Shown here: one piece after another, positions 38,001 to 64,000 of the stretch
Layout of the letters: each line of letters opens with the position of its first letter
How positions within the stretch are numbered: the first letter of the stretch is position 1
Source of the DNA: Hemibagrus wyckioides
Lineage: Eukaryota; Chordata; Actinopteri; Siluriformes; Bagridae
Reading direction: 5' to 3'
Assembly (NCBI RefSeq): GCF_019097595.1
Contig: NC_080735.1
Location: 15,949,917-16,013,916 of the forward strand
DNA: 64,000 bases
Program-made: the position numbers and the translations under genes
The notes under the pieces: model-generated
Seen by the model: only the letters and a program-made list of their open reading frames with translations
Databases searched by the model: none
What the model was told of the DNA's origin: nothing

Positions 38001-39332
38001 CATTTATTAGCCTTGGAACAAAGCTTTAGCAAACACTGATTAAGAACCTGAAAACACCTGGCATGGTGATGGAAGCATCATATAAAGCATCATGATAAGG
38101 TGATAAAATTTCCCCTATTTGTCCTGAATAATGAAGCCTTTACAATATTTGTCAAGTATACATTAGAGCACAATGACCACATGGCCCAACTTTGGAGGAT
38201 GGAGCCAGCCATGATACAGCACCCCTGGAGCACTGAGGGTTGAGAGCCTTGATCAAGGGCTTACCAGTGCTCAAGGGTTTGCTCAAGGGCTTACCAGCAG
38301 CTTGGTAATGCTGACGCTTACACCCTGAGCTTCTGATCAGTGACCCAGCACCTTAACCACTGAGCCATCACTTCCCTCAACCAGACAGAGTCAAGGTTGT
38401 ACAGGGAGGTTCTTTCCTTTTGTTTAAAAAAAATGGCAATCTGAAGGATGGATGCTACTGGTTATTATTATATTTATTTATTCCAGACTTTGATATCCAT
38501 AATTTGGTATTTATGATGCTGTTAATTAAGGTATGTTCTCTAACAATATTGGTTATGATGCAAGTTATAGTATTTTCACCTAATTGTCAAATCATCTTCC
38601 TTATGTGTCTAAAATGTAAACCCCAAAGAGCCCAATCAACAACACTTTCATTTTATTTTGTTCGCTGAGCTACTGCTTTAATGATCTAAATATAATATCC
38701 AACGGTTTAGTATTTTCTCTATCCGTCTCTCATACCAGGTGAATCATTGGACAGAAATGACAATAAGTCAGCGCTACATTGTCCAATTCCAGACGGCCAA
38801 TGCTATAGCTGACTAATACGAAGTGTCCTTTGATGAGAGCTTGATGAGTCCAAAGCCTTCGGAAATTTGATTAATGGCAGCGTTGTCTTTCTGACCTTCT
38901 CTCCAGCAGACCAAAGAAACAGATGGCTGCTACATGAATGAAATGTCACCATATACTGAATGGCAATCAAGGTCATAATAACTGAAGTGCCATGTTGCCA
39001 TGCAGACTAAAAACTAATTATGTAGTTCATGCTTTCGATAGGAAGAGTTCATTCAGTAGGCTTTATAAAGAGGGCTAATAAAATAGACTGGGCTTGTGTT
39101 ACTTTTCTGTGAGGCTGCAGGTGATATAATGAAAATATTAGATAATATATCTAAATATATTTAGATAATATACATATTAGGTTGAATACATGCAGTACAT
39201 ACAAGGAGTCTGGTATGACAGAAGACATAAAATAATAATTTTTTGTCGTTTGTACTGCCATTTCTTATTTTGTGGAGATCAGAAAAATGAAATATAGATC
39301 ATTTGTAAGTGAGTCATGTACTTACCTGACAT
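30415..39332 (-). CDS. gyg2: Glycogenin, gyg2 by synteny; 9 coding exons
   Basis: Minus-strand exons 39332-39326, 37795-37654, 37217-37043, 36496-36334, 36141-36015, 35754-35487, 34704-34537, 31901-31737 (donor uncertain) and 30540-30415 join in frame to about 446 residues. Glycogenin is a GT8 glucosyltransferase that glucosylates its own tyrosine from UDP-glucose and so primes glycogen. Seen: N-terminus [13 protein letters not shown], the Mn-binding DxD in CVFLDADTL (about 104-106), [24 protein letters not shown], acceptor-tyrosine region AIYTYLPAF (Tyr 197/199), KIVHFLG, a poorly conserved acidic linker, and the C-terminal motif [15 protein letters not shown] that binds glycogen synthase. 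The catalytic part resembles GYG1 and GYG2 equally; I call gyg2 because cd99 and mxra5 flank it. A possible AATAAA lies on the minus strand at 29501-29496. Confidence 0.93.
30734..30850. repeat. (GGAT)n-(GATA)n compound tetranucleotide repeat in gyg2 intron 8
   Basis: GGAT units to 30780 change to GATA units through 30850, by a single-base change of the unit. Confidence 0.97.
30899..30976. repeat. (AT)n microsatellite
   Basis: 78 bp of uninterrupted AT in the last gyg2 intron. Confidence 0.97.
31737..31901 (-). CDS. gyg2: gyg2 exon 8: Glu-rich linker, donor uncertain
   Basis: Acceptor CCTCCAG, then 55 codons of acidic sequence ([20 protein letters not shown] and following) in phase 0, as needed to meet the last exon. 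The donor is weak: I prefer AAGAAA|GTGGGA after 31737. GACACT|GTAGGT after 31764 is an alternative that also keeps frame. The frame stays open to about 31416, so an RNA read would settle it. Confidence 0.6.
32575..32800. repeat. Dispersed repeat related to the root of the 62-64 kb minisatellite
   Basis: AGTGAAGTTAAACAATGTTC, TCCAGGATCCTGGTGCTAC and GACACAGAGCTACACAAGA line up in order with 62,275-62,360, but here the CACAGAGCTACA element occurs only once or twice. Confidence 0.6.
33408..33484. repeat. (GT)n microsatellite with GC interruptions
   Basis: GT-rich array with several GTGC units. Confidence 0.95.
33847..33905. repeat. (AAT)n microsatellite
   Basis: About 59 bp of AAT units in a gyg2 intron. 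Confidence 0.97.
34325..34515. repeat. SINE-like fragment in gyg2 intron
   Basis: GTAGTAACCAAAAGATTGTA, GTGCCACTTTTGGGTGCTTG and ATTTGAATAAATGTAAATGT follow the order of a common fish SINE, much diverged. Confidence 0.4.
34537..34704 (-). CDS. gyg2: gyg2 exon 7: Pro/Ser-rich linker
   Basis: Acceptor CTCTAG, donor GACACG|GTAAGA; 168 nt, open in the frame required by both neighbours ([18 protein letters not shown] and following). The sequence is low in conservation, as this linker is in the family, so support comes from the splice sites and frame. Confidence 0.75.
34987..35053. repeat. (TTC)n-(TTA)n compound microsatellite
   Basis: TTC units change to TTA units at about 35,023. Confidence 0.95.
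35487..35754 (-). CDS. gyg2: gyg2 exon 6: end of catalytic domain
   Basis: Acceptor ATGCAG, donor CCGCAT|GTAAGT (phase 0). Encodes [18 protein letters not shown] and [10 protein letters not shown], then a linker. KIVHFLG and KPW are typical of the last catalytic strand. Confidence 0.95.
36015..36141 (-). CDS. gyg2: gyg2 exon 5: GDQG motif and self-glucosylated tyrosine region
   Basis: Acceptor TTTTTAG, donor CACAA|GTATGT. Encodes [23 protein letters not shown] and [10 protein letters not shown]. The Tyr residues of IYTY correspond to the region of the glucose-accepting tyrosine of mammalian glycogenin-1. Confidence 0.95.
36334..36496 (-). CDS. gyg2: gyg2 exon 4: NVDELF to FDG
   Basis: Acceptor TTGCAG, donor GATG|GTGAGG (phase 1). 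Encodes [20 protein letters not shown], then [13 protein letters not shown] and GSFDG, all hallmark glycogenin motifs. Confidence 0.95.
37043..37217 (-). CDS. gyg2: gyg2 exon 3: includes the DxD motif
   Basis: Acceptor GTCCAG, donor ACACTT|GTGAGT. Encodes [29 protein letters not shown] and CVFLDADTL. Choosing this acceptor keeps the spacing between the VS and VFDEV motifs equal to that of mammalian glycogenins. Confidence 0.93.
37654..37795 (-). CDS. gyg2: gyg2 exon 2: start of glucosyltransferase domain
   Basis: Acceptor TATTAG, donor CATG|GTAAGT. Encodes [20 protein letters not shown] and [16 protein letters not shown], the UDP-glucose-binding first strand of GT8 enzymes. Confidence 0.93.
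38195..38380 (-). repeat. SINE-like fragment in gyg2 intron 1
   Basis: CATGATACAGCACCCCTGGA, GAGGGTTGAGAGCCTTGATC and CACCTTAACCACTGAGCCA match the SINE body seen elsewhere; a short internal duplication (CAAGGGCTTACCAG twice) is present. Confidence 0.5.
39326..39332 (-). CDS. gyg2: gyg2 first coding exon: 7 nt (ATG TCA G)
   Basis: On the minus strand ATGTCAG is followed at once by a perfect donor GTAAGT, and A is at -3 of the ATG. Joined to the next exon (|AG GCT AAC CAG) it gives MSEANQAF, which matches the start of other glycogenins (Met, one to four residues, QAFVTL). The phase fits exactly. The 5' UTR would continue to higher coordinates. Confidence 0.72.
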
Positions 39333-39339
39333 TTTCTAT

Positions 39340-40160
39340 CTTTTTTTATGCCCTATGTTTCTTGTGTCTTCAAAGCTGGAAGCAAATTCAGGCCATGAAA
39401 TCCAGCAAGTTCTGTTTATAGCCGGCTGCTGTGCCGAGACCGATTCTGTCACTCTGTGTCACTCTGCGTTCTCCAAGAATCAAGCTGACCGGCTATATCT
39501 AGAAATCACTTCTATAGCCAAGGCTGCAGAGCTTATGTCCTGTGTGGTGTGAAGTAAACTGAAACTCAGCCACTCATAGCGGTAACTCCAAATGACGACA
39601 AGTTAAACAAAAGTTCAGTGTGGTGTCTAGGTCATGAGACTTTGCTCATTTAACTGCACCAGCACAGTTGGCTTGGAAACGTGCAGTAAGTCAAATATAA
39701 GGTTAAGAATGTATTAACGTAAGTTAATATTTCTATCTTTAAGCATTCTTACAAATGGTCACATTGGCATATTTTCCAGATCATCTTTCAGAAATGCTTT
39801 TAAAGTTTCTATCCATGAATACGTTGATACTGGTTCACTAGGTCATGGATTAAGTATAAAACTTGGCTGGGATTAAATATAGCAAGAAAAGCACACAGAT
39901 ATTTTCCAGGAAGGGGTAGGTCATTACATGTCTTGTAGATGAAGAGAGCCAGTGACTCAGCTCTTCAGACATCTAGAGGAAGTTCGTTCCACTACCTAAC
40001 GTACGAGCCAGAACAGAGAAGAGTCTTGATGCGTAACTCCAAGTTATTAAAATGGCAGATTTCCAAATCAGCTGATTAAAGGACTGAGTGTAATCAAGCC
40101 GTACAGTCAGGTTATTAACAGAAAATAATCAGCAGTAAGATGACGTATCATGGCTGACCC
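39340..40160. other. gyg2 5' region: likely 5' UTR and promoter
   Basis: Lies directly upstream of the inferred gyg2 start on the minus strand. No TATA box or CpG island stands out; the transcription start cannot be fixed. Confidence 0.3.
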
Positions 40161-40164
40161 TGCC

Positions 40165-40258
40165 CTCTGACCCCAACCTCCAAGGATGGGATATGCGAAG
40201 AAAGAATTTCACTGTGCTGTAATGTATATGTGACAAATAAAGGCTGTTTCATGATTTG
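40165..40258 (+). repeat. Interspersed repeat 3' tail
   Basis: AAAGAATTTCACTGTGCTGT, AATGTATATGTGACAAATAA and AGGC match the tail of a common fish repeat as I remember it. Confidence 0.4.
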
Positions 40259-40707
40259 ATGCACCACCCTAATGGAGTATTATAACCTATAACAGTCTTT
40301 TTTTCCTAGGCCCAATTTGTTATTCGAATTCATTAAACAATATATCATTCTTTTTATCCATTTATCGTTACATATAATGTTGTGGAATGTCTGTAAAACA
40401 AATTTGTTGCCTGTATCACTTACATTTTTGCAGATATAATCAGCCATTTCATCACCAGCCTCTCTTTGTACTTTCTTTAAGTTAATCAGACAGAAACTGT
40501 TACTGGAGACTCCTTCCGTAAATGATAAACAAATATCTTCACATAGAAAACTGTGCCAAATGTCAGGAGCTACTGAGACAGTTCCTTGCCAGACCACCAG
40601 AGGGGGTGATGACAGGTGATTCATCATACGCCCCAGCCTATTGTTCTGATTTCCTGCCATGTCACACACATACATATATATATATATATTATGAATTAAA
40701 CTTCGGT

Positions 40708-41050
40708 CTGCTAAATTGCGCGCGGGAGCTCGCGACCTCCACGGAGACCTAGGTTCGATCCCCGCTTCGGCTGGTTTCTCCCGTTTGTTACAGCCATATT
40801 AACAGTCATATATTTTGTGTTGATGTTTTATAATCTGTTTATTAGGTACTTCATCCATACAAGTCTCTGTGTAAATTATTACTAAAGAACCAATCATTTA
40901 TTAGAACGAGCGCTTTAATATGAACCCACAAAAAATGATCACTTCATATTAAGGTTCAACCTCACAAAAAACGTCACTGAGCTTTATTCTGTTTATTACT
41001 GATTCACTCAACCGGGCACATAAATAACACATGACAGTTCAGATGTTCTG
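40708..41050 (+). repeat. Direct repeat copy A, tRNA-like head
   Basis: Nearly identical to 41,242-41,593 over about 300 bp from AGCCATATTAACAGTCATAT to AACACATGACAGTTCAGATG. The first 80 bp carry a B-box-like GGTTCGATCCC (40752-40762) and are more diverged. Either two SINE-like copies or the terminal repeats of a small retroelement. Confidence 0.85.
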
Positions 41051-41241
41051 TCCACTAAATATCAGCCCTTTTGTACCTGTCTTCTTCATGTTTGTTTTTG
41101 TTGTTTGTTTGGTCAGACGCGGTTGCTTTCCAGGTTCCCATGTTATCGTTATATTTTGTTAATCGTGTTTTATTTGGCCAGTGTCCTGTGTTAGTTTCGT
41201 TTTGAATTAAAACAGCGCTTTGACTTATCCAGCATGTGGCC

Positions 41242-41593
41242 CTGCTAAACTGTGCACGGCAGTTCGCAGCTACCACGGAGCCGCGGGTTCGAGCCCCGCT
41301 TCGGGCGGTTTCTGCCGTTTGTTGTAGCCATATTAACAGTCATATATTTTGTGTTGATGGGTCAGTTTTGTAATCTGTTTATTAGGTACTTCATCCATAC
41401 AAGTCTCTGTGTAAATTATTACTAAAGAACCAGTCATTTATTAGAACGAGCGCTTTAATATGAACCCACAAAAAAATGATCACTTCATATTAAGGTTCAA
41501 CATCACAAAAAAGGTCACTGAACTTTATTCTGTTTATTACTGATTCACTCAACCGGGCACATAAATAACACATGACAGTTCAGATGTTTAGTC
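41242..41593 (+). repeat. Direct repeat copy B, tRNA-like head
   Basis: Partner of copy A; B-box-like GGGTTCGAGCCCC at 41285-41297. The 190 bp between the copies has a T-rich, retroelement-like composition ending TTTTGAATTAAAACAGCG. Confidence 0.85.
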
Positions 41594-41792
41594 TTCTTGA
41601 TAACAATTTGCACAATTGAAGCAAAATTGGTGACAAAAGCTTACTGATTATGATATTTACACAAGAAAATGAGTAAAATATAAATTGTTTGCAGCTCGCT
41701 CGTTAAACTGTATTGTTAGTGCTAGTTTTCAAATTAACCAAAGTAAACAACATTTGATAAAAAGGTAAAAGGCACTTAAAGGCAGATTTGTC

Positions 41793-41798
<6 letters not shown>

Positions 41799-41834
<36 letters not shown>
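41799..41834. repeat. (GA)n microsatellite
   Basis: 36 bp of GA. Confidence 0.95.
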
Positions 41835-41836
<2 letters not shown>

Positions 41837-41884
41837 TTTATAAAGATAAATAAACAACTTCCTTGAACCCTGTATCATAACGTG

Positions 41885-42310
41885 GTCCTAAGCATGTCAT
41901 AAGGTGGTCCTAAGCATGTCATAAGGCGTTCCTAAGCATGTTATTAGACAGTCCTAAGCATGTCATAAGGTGGTCATAAGCATGTCATAAGGTGTTCCTA
42001 AGCATGTCATAAGGCAAGCCTAAGCATGTCATAATCCGGGCCTAAGCATGTCATAAGGCGTTCCTAAGCATGTTATTAGACAGTCCTAAGCATGTTATAA
42101 GGTGGTCATAAGCATGTCATAAGGTGTTCCTAAGCATGTCGTAAGGCAAACCTAAGCATGTCATAATCCGGGCCTAAGCATGTCATAAGGTAGTCATAAG
42201 CATGTCATAAGGTGGTCCTGAGCATTATGACATGCATAAGGTGGTATGACATGCTTAAGACAGTCATAAGGCAGTCCTAAGCATGTTATAAGGTGGTCAG
42301 AAGCATGTCC
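41885..42310. repeat. 22-bp minisatellite with 132-bp higher-order repeat
   Basis: About 19 monomers share the core CCTAAGCATGTCATAAGG; a variable four-base tail (GGTGG, GCGTT, ACAGT, GCAAG, CCGGG types) defines monomer classes. The class order repeats after six monomers: the GCGTT class recurs exactly 132 bp later (41923 and 42055). Near 42,228-42,256 monomers are inverted (ATGACATGCTTAAG). Confidence 0.93.
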
Positions 42311-42859
42311 AGTTATGTAACAGTCATTGTAACGTAACATATAACTTTAAAGATTAATGTTATAATATTTAGCGTGATACATGTACATGCTAGTTAACCT
42401 AGGTTCTCTGACATGACATCACTGATGTAGTCAGGATATGCATTATGGCAAATGTCATTAAACATGCCATAAAAGGAGCAGAGAGTGTTGATTCATTAAT
42501 ATAGAACCATAAACCTCTGGCAGTAGTTCCTCCTTTAACATATTTACATTTATATTTATAGTATTTTTTATGGTATCAGCTCATCCTCAGCGAGAAGCAA
42601 ACATTCCATAAATCATCATCTAATAAACATTTATGGAAGGAGTCTCCAGTTTCGGAGCTTTATTAACAAAAGGAGTCCATCACAGCGCTTTCTGGTTTCA
42701 ATTCCTGCTGTTACTGGAAAATAAATCTGCGCCATGGAAACACAGTGATGAGGTGACGCTTTTATTGCTGGACAAAAAGCACTTGGAGAGAAGGTGTTAC
42801 ATAAGTCATAACAGGATCGGATCGAACATTTCCAGTTGTTAAGAAGGTCGCTGATCATA

Positions 42860-43700
42860 AAACGTAGTCATGGCGTACGTTGGGTTTAGCTCTGGATCGT
42901 GTCGGTCTTATGATGCATGGTTCAAGCTAATTAAATGAAAGAAATGAAACAAACTGACATCTACAGCACACTTTACAGCATGAGAAATAAAATCTGTCCA
43001 TATCAATTAAATAGGAAGAATGTCTGTAAAGTAAAGGCAGCATTTAGGTATCACACACTGAGATAACATGTACACACACACACACACAAAACATATAACA
43101 AAATCACTCCTTTTCATTTTTTTCATAGAATAGAAATAAAGTAATACCTCCAGGACAAAGCAACTCGAGTGTTTTTAACCATCAGAGCATCTACATGTAA
43201 AAGGAATGCTGCTTGAAGTGAATCAGATTACCAAACAGACAGCAAGTCAGTTAGCTGGTTACCAGAAAGTTGGTGTAGTCTACTGAAATACACCTAATAT
43301 CATCAAATAAGCTATAAAGCTGCACCAAGCCCTCTGTATAAAACCATAATGAAAGCCAGAAATCTTTTTGTCAGCATGATTCATGATCATTTTACTCGTA
43401 ATGTCATCTTACTGAGCGAAGTTGTGTTTCCTATACATTACAAAACCTGATGGTTAACTTGTAGATTCGTCTGCAAGAAATTAATCATTACTCGCTAGCA
43501 TGTGATGGCACGTCACACAAAATTCTGCAATATACACATTCTTCTTCGGAGAAAAAAAAAAAGTTGGACCAATTTACATAACTCACTAGCAAAAAAAAAA
43601 AAAAAACAAATCACACACTATAACACATCATAAAAGAAGACTAACATGATTAAACACATCCTCTTTGGGCCTCAGCTGGTATGAAGGTATGTGCCGCTCC
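42860..43700. other. cd99 3' flank / likely 3' UTR
   Basis: AT-rich, no ORF of note. Poly(A) stretches at about 43,550 and 43,592 and a short CA repeat at 43,074. The likely 3' UTR of cd99 lies here, read on the minus strand. Confidence 0.35.
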
Positions 43701-43708
43701 ATCAGGAG

Positions 43709-61383
<17,675 letters not shown>

Positions 61384-61964
61384 CTGCAAAAGGAGGAAAA
61401 TATTGCTATTAAAATGACAATCTCTGTGTTACACATACGTTTAATAAAATAATAAGTCTGAGACTTTTCAACATGGATAAAATGTTTAAGACTCCAAATA
61501 TCAAATTAATATTAAAAAACTTCTAGACGAAATCCCTAAGCACCTTAACAACACTATGTGTAAATACTAGAAATATTAAAAAAGTAAATATTATTGTGAA
61601 GTTTTATGTGAGGTGATTTTGTAGTTAAAATCTCTGGTGTCCAGTGGAAACACAGAGAAATGCTTTGTGTACAACCTACACTTTTATTTTCCATCAGATC
61701 TAACGAACAGGGAAGTGGACTAAACCAAACGCAGACAAGGTGAACTTATTTCTACAAAATACGTCCATCTTTGGTTACAAAGAGGGGGACGAACTCGCTT
61801 CGGTTGTTTTAACTGATTCTTATTGAGGGTTTTTACAACTATACAACTAATGCTAAGTTCTACTTGAACTCATACACCAACCTTTAGTGGCATTTATAAA
61901 ATGTCACTTCAGGTGCTTACAACTTCTGACATTTCTACATGCTGGTATAATCTTGCTTAAAATC

Positions 61965-62265
61965 TTTAGACATATACCAATCAGCCATGATACTTTAAAA
62001 CCACTGATAGGTGATGTGAGTAACGCTGGTTATTTCTTTACAGTGGCACAAGTCAATGGGTGGGATTATATCAGACAGTAAGTGAACAGTCAGTTCTTGA
62101 AACTGATGTGTGTGTGTGTGTTGGGGGGGTAAATGGGCAAGTGAAAGGAATTGAGCAAATTGATGATAGCTAGACGACTAAGTCAGTGCATCTCCAAAGC
62201 AAAACAGTTCCAAGCAGTAGTTAGTACATTCCAAGTTAAACCAAGAAGCTTTCATTGTCATTTCA
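61965..62265 (+). mobile_element. Tc1/mariner 5' fragment, much decayed
   Basis: ACCAATCAGCCATGATACTT, GTGGCACAAGTCAATGGGTG and GGATTATATCAGACAGTAAG, then a broken copy of the transposase start. Parallel to the fragment at 48,005. Confidence 0.6.
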
Positions 62266-62267
62266 AC

Positions 62268-62344
62268 CATAAATAGCTGACGCAATACATAGTGAAATGA
62301 AACAATGCTTTTCCAGGTCCATGGTGCTATATGAAGCAACACAG
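62268..62344 (+). repeat. Dispersed repeat that leads into the minisatellite
   Basis: CATAGTGAAATGAAACAATG, CTTTTCCAGGTCCATGGTGC then TATATGAAGCAACACAGAAC; homologous to 32,600-32,700, but here followed by the expanded array. Confidence 0.65.
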
Positions 62345-64000
62345 AACTACATAAAACTACATGAAGCTACAGAAAAAAAACACAGAGCTACATTAAACAA
62401 CACAGAGCTACATAAGCAAAACACAGAGCTACATAAAACAACACAGAGCTACATAAAACAACACTGAGCTACATAAAACAACACTGAGCTACATAAAACA
62501 TCACAGAGCCACATAAGAATGACACAGAGCTACATAAAACAAAACAGAGCTACATAAGAACAACACAGAGCTACATAAAACAACACAGAGCTATATAAAA
62601 CAACACAGAGCTACATAAAACATCACAGAGCCACATAAGAACGACACAGAGCTACATAAAACAACACAGAGCTACATAAAACAACACAGAGCTACATAAA
62701 ACGACACAGAGCTACATAAAACAACACAGAGCTACATAAAACAACACAGAGCTACATAAAACATCACAGAGCCACATAAGAACAACACAGAGCTACATAA
62801 AACAACACAGAGCTACATAAGAAGGACATAGAGCTACATAAAACAACACAGAGCTACATAAAACAACACAGAGCTACATAAAACATCACAGAGCTACATA
62901 AAACAACACAGAGCTACATAAGAACGACACAGAGCTACATAAGAACGACACAGAGCTACATAAGAACGACACAGAGCTACATAAAACAACACAGAGCTAC
63001 ATTAAACATCACAGAGCTACATAAGAACATCACAGAGCTACATTAAACAAAACAGAGACACATAAAACAACACAGAGCTAAATTAAACAAAACAGAGCCA
63101 CAGAAGAACAAGATAAAGCTACATAAGAACAAATCAGAGCTAGAAAAGAACAACACAGCTACATAAGAACAAAACAGAGGCACATAAGAACAACACAGAG
63201 CTACATAAGAACACAGCTACGTAAGAACAAAACAGAGGCACATAAGAACAACACAGACCTACATAAGAACAACACAGAGCTACATAAAACAACACAGAGC
63301 TACATTAAACATCACAGAGCCACATAAGAACATCACAGAGCTACATTAAACAAAACAGAGACACATAAAACAACACAGAGCTAAATTAAACAAAACAGAG
63401 GCACAGAAGAACAAGATAAAGCTACATAAGAACAAATCAGAGCTAGAAAAGAACAACACAAAGCTACGTAAGAACAAAACAGAGGCACATAAGAACAACA
63501 CAGAGCTACATAAGAACAAAACAGAGGCACATAAGAACAACACAAAGCTACATAAGAACAAAACAGAGGCACATAAGAACAACACAGAGCTACATAAGAA
63601 CAACACAGCTACGTAAGAACAAAACAGAGGCACATAAGAACAACACAGAGCTACATAAGAACAACACAGAGCTACATAAGAACAAAACAGAGGCACATAA
63701 GAACAACACAGCTACATAAGAACAAAACAGAGGCACATAAGAACAACACAGCTACATAAGAACAACACAGCTACATAAGAACAACACAGAGCTACATAAA
63801 ACAACATAGAGCTACATAACAACACAAAGCTACATAAGAACAACGTAGAGCTACATAAGAACAATGTAGAGCTACATAAGAACAACACATAGCTACATAA
63901 GAACAACAAAGAGCTACATAAGAACAACACAGAGCTACATAAGAACAACACAGAGCTACATAAGAACAACAAAGAGCTACATAAGTACAACACAGAGCTA
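62345..64000. repeat. 20/21-bp minisatellite, over 1.65 kb, runs off the window
   Basis: About 80 units of two forms: CACAGAGCTACATAAAACAA (20 bp) in the first part and CACAGAGCTACATAAGAACAA-type (21 bp) in the second, with variant units (GAGGCACATAAG, AGCTACGTAAG) that themselves recur in blocks (for example 63,050-63,170 and 63,345-63,470). Long frames on the minus strand are a by-product of the unit and not genes. Confidence 0.97.

Noticed and set aside
40430..40465. Alternative gyg2 first exon (MADYICKN followed by GTAAGT on the minus strand)
   Set aside because: The phase would need a different acceptor and the residues do not resemble a glycogenin N-terminus; ATGTCAG at 39332 fits both phase and family.
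41885..42310. CRISPR-like array
   Set aside because: Repeats of 22 bp are contiguous with only 4-5 variable bases and no unique spacers; the host is a vertebrate.
63346..63993. Long minus-strand frames rich in Cys, Ser, Leu and Val (FLCSSVLFLCSS-like)
   Set aside because: They arise because the 21-bp unit is a multiple of three without stops; no start context or flanking gene supports coding.

Overview
The window reads as a bony-fish (teleost) chromosome segment. Genes are split by GT-AG introns, and the DNA between them is rich in simple repeats, fish-type SINE tails and decayed Tc1/mariner transposons. Several of those repeats resemble ones common in catfish and other otophysans. That lineage guess rests on my memory of repeat families and is only an inference.

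Three protein genes can be assembled exon by exon. (1) mxra5 (adlican) lies on the + strand with coding exons from 11,867 to 23,323. It encodes about 2,507 aa: signal peptide, LRR block, two Ig domains, a long Ser/Thr-rich stalk and ten more Ig domains. (2) A glycogenin gene, called gyg2 by its neighbours, lies on the - strand from 39,332 down to 30,415 in nine exons, with a very short first coding exon. (3) cd99 lies on the - strand from 61,383 down to 43,709 as twelve mostly tiny exons. Its signal-peptide exon was not found and probably lies past 64,000.

Layout: 1-11,200 is intergenic DNA with repeats and a duplicated block carrying a nuclear-receptor-type DR1 motif. 11,200-24,340 is mxra5. 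24,340-30,414 is the gap between two convergent genes, with a TIR-bearing element and microsatellites. 30,415-39,332 is gyg2. 39,333-43,708 separates gyg2 from cd99 and holds a 350-bp direct repeat pair and a 22-bp minisatellite with 132-bp higher-order order. 43,709-61,383 is cd99; its introns hold four intact intron-containing tRNA-Arg(UCU) genes, two broken copies, a terminal-inverted-repeat element and a tandem exon duplication. 62,345-64,000 is a 20/21-bp minisatellite that continues off the window.

The order and orientation cd99 > gyg2 > < mxra5 match what I recall of human Xp22.33 around the pseudoautosomal boundary, without XG and the arylsulfatase cluster. The three proteins do not form one pathway: an extracellular matrix proteoglycan-like protein, the primer of glycogen synthesis, and a leukocyte/junction adhesion glycoprotein. 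No new enzyme system or defence system was seen. The notable material is structural: a satellite that seems to have grown out of a dispersed repeat, a tRNA cluster nested in cd99, and exon duplication in cd99.
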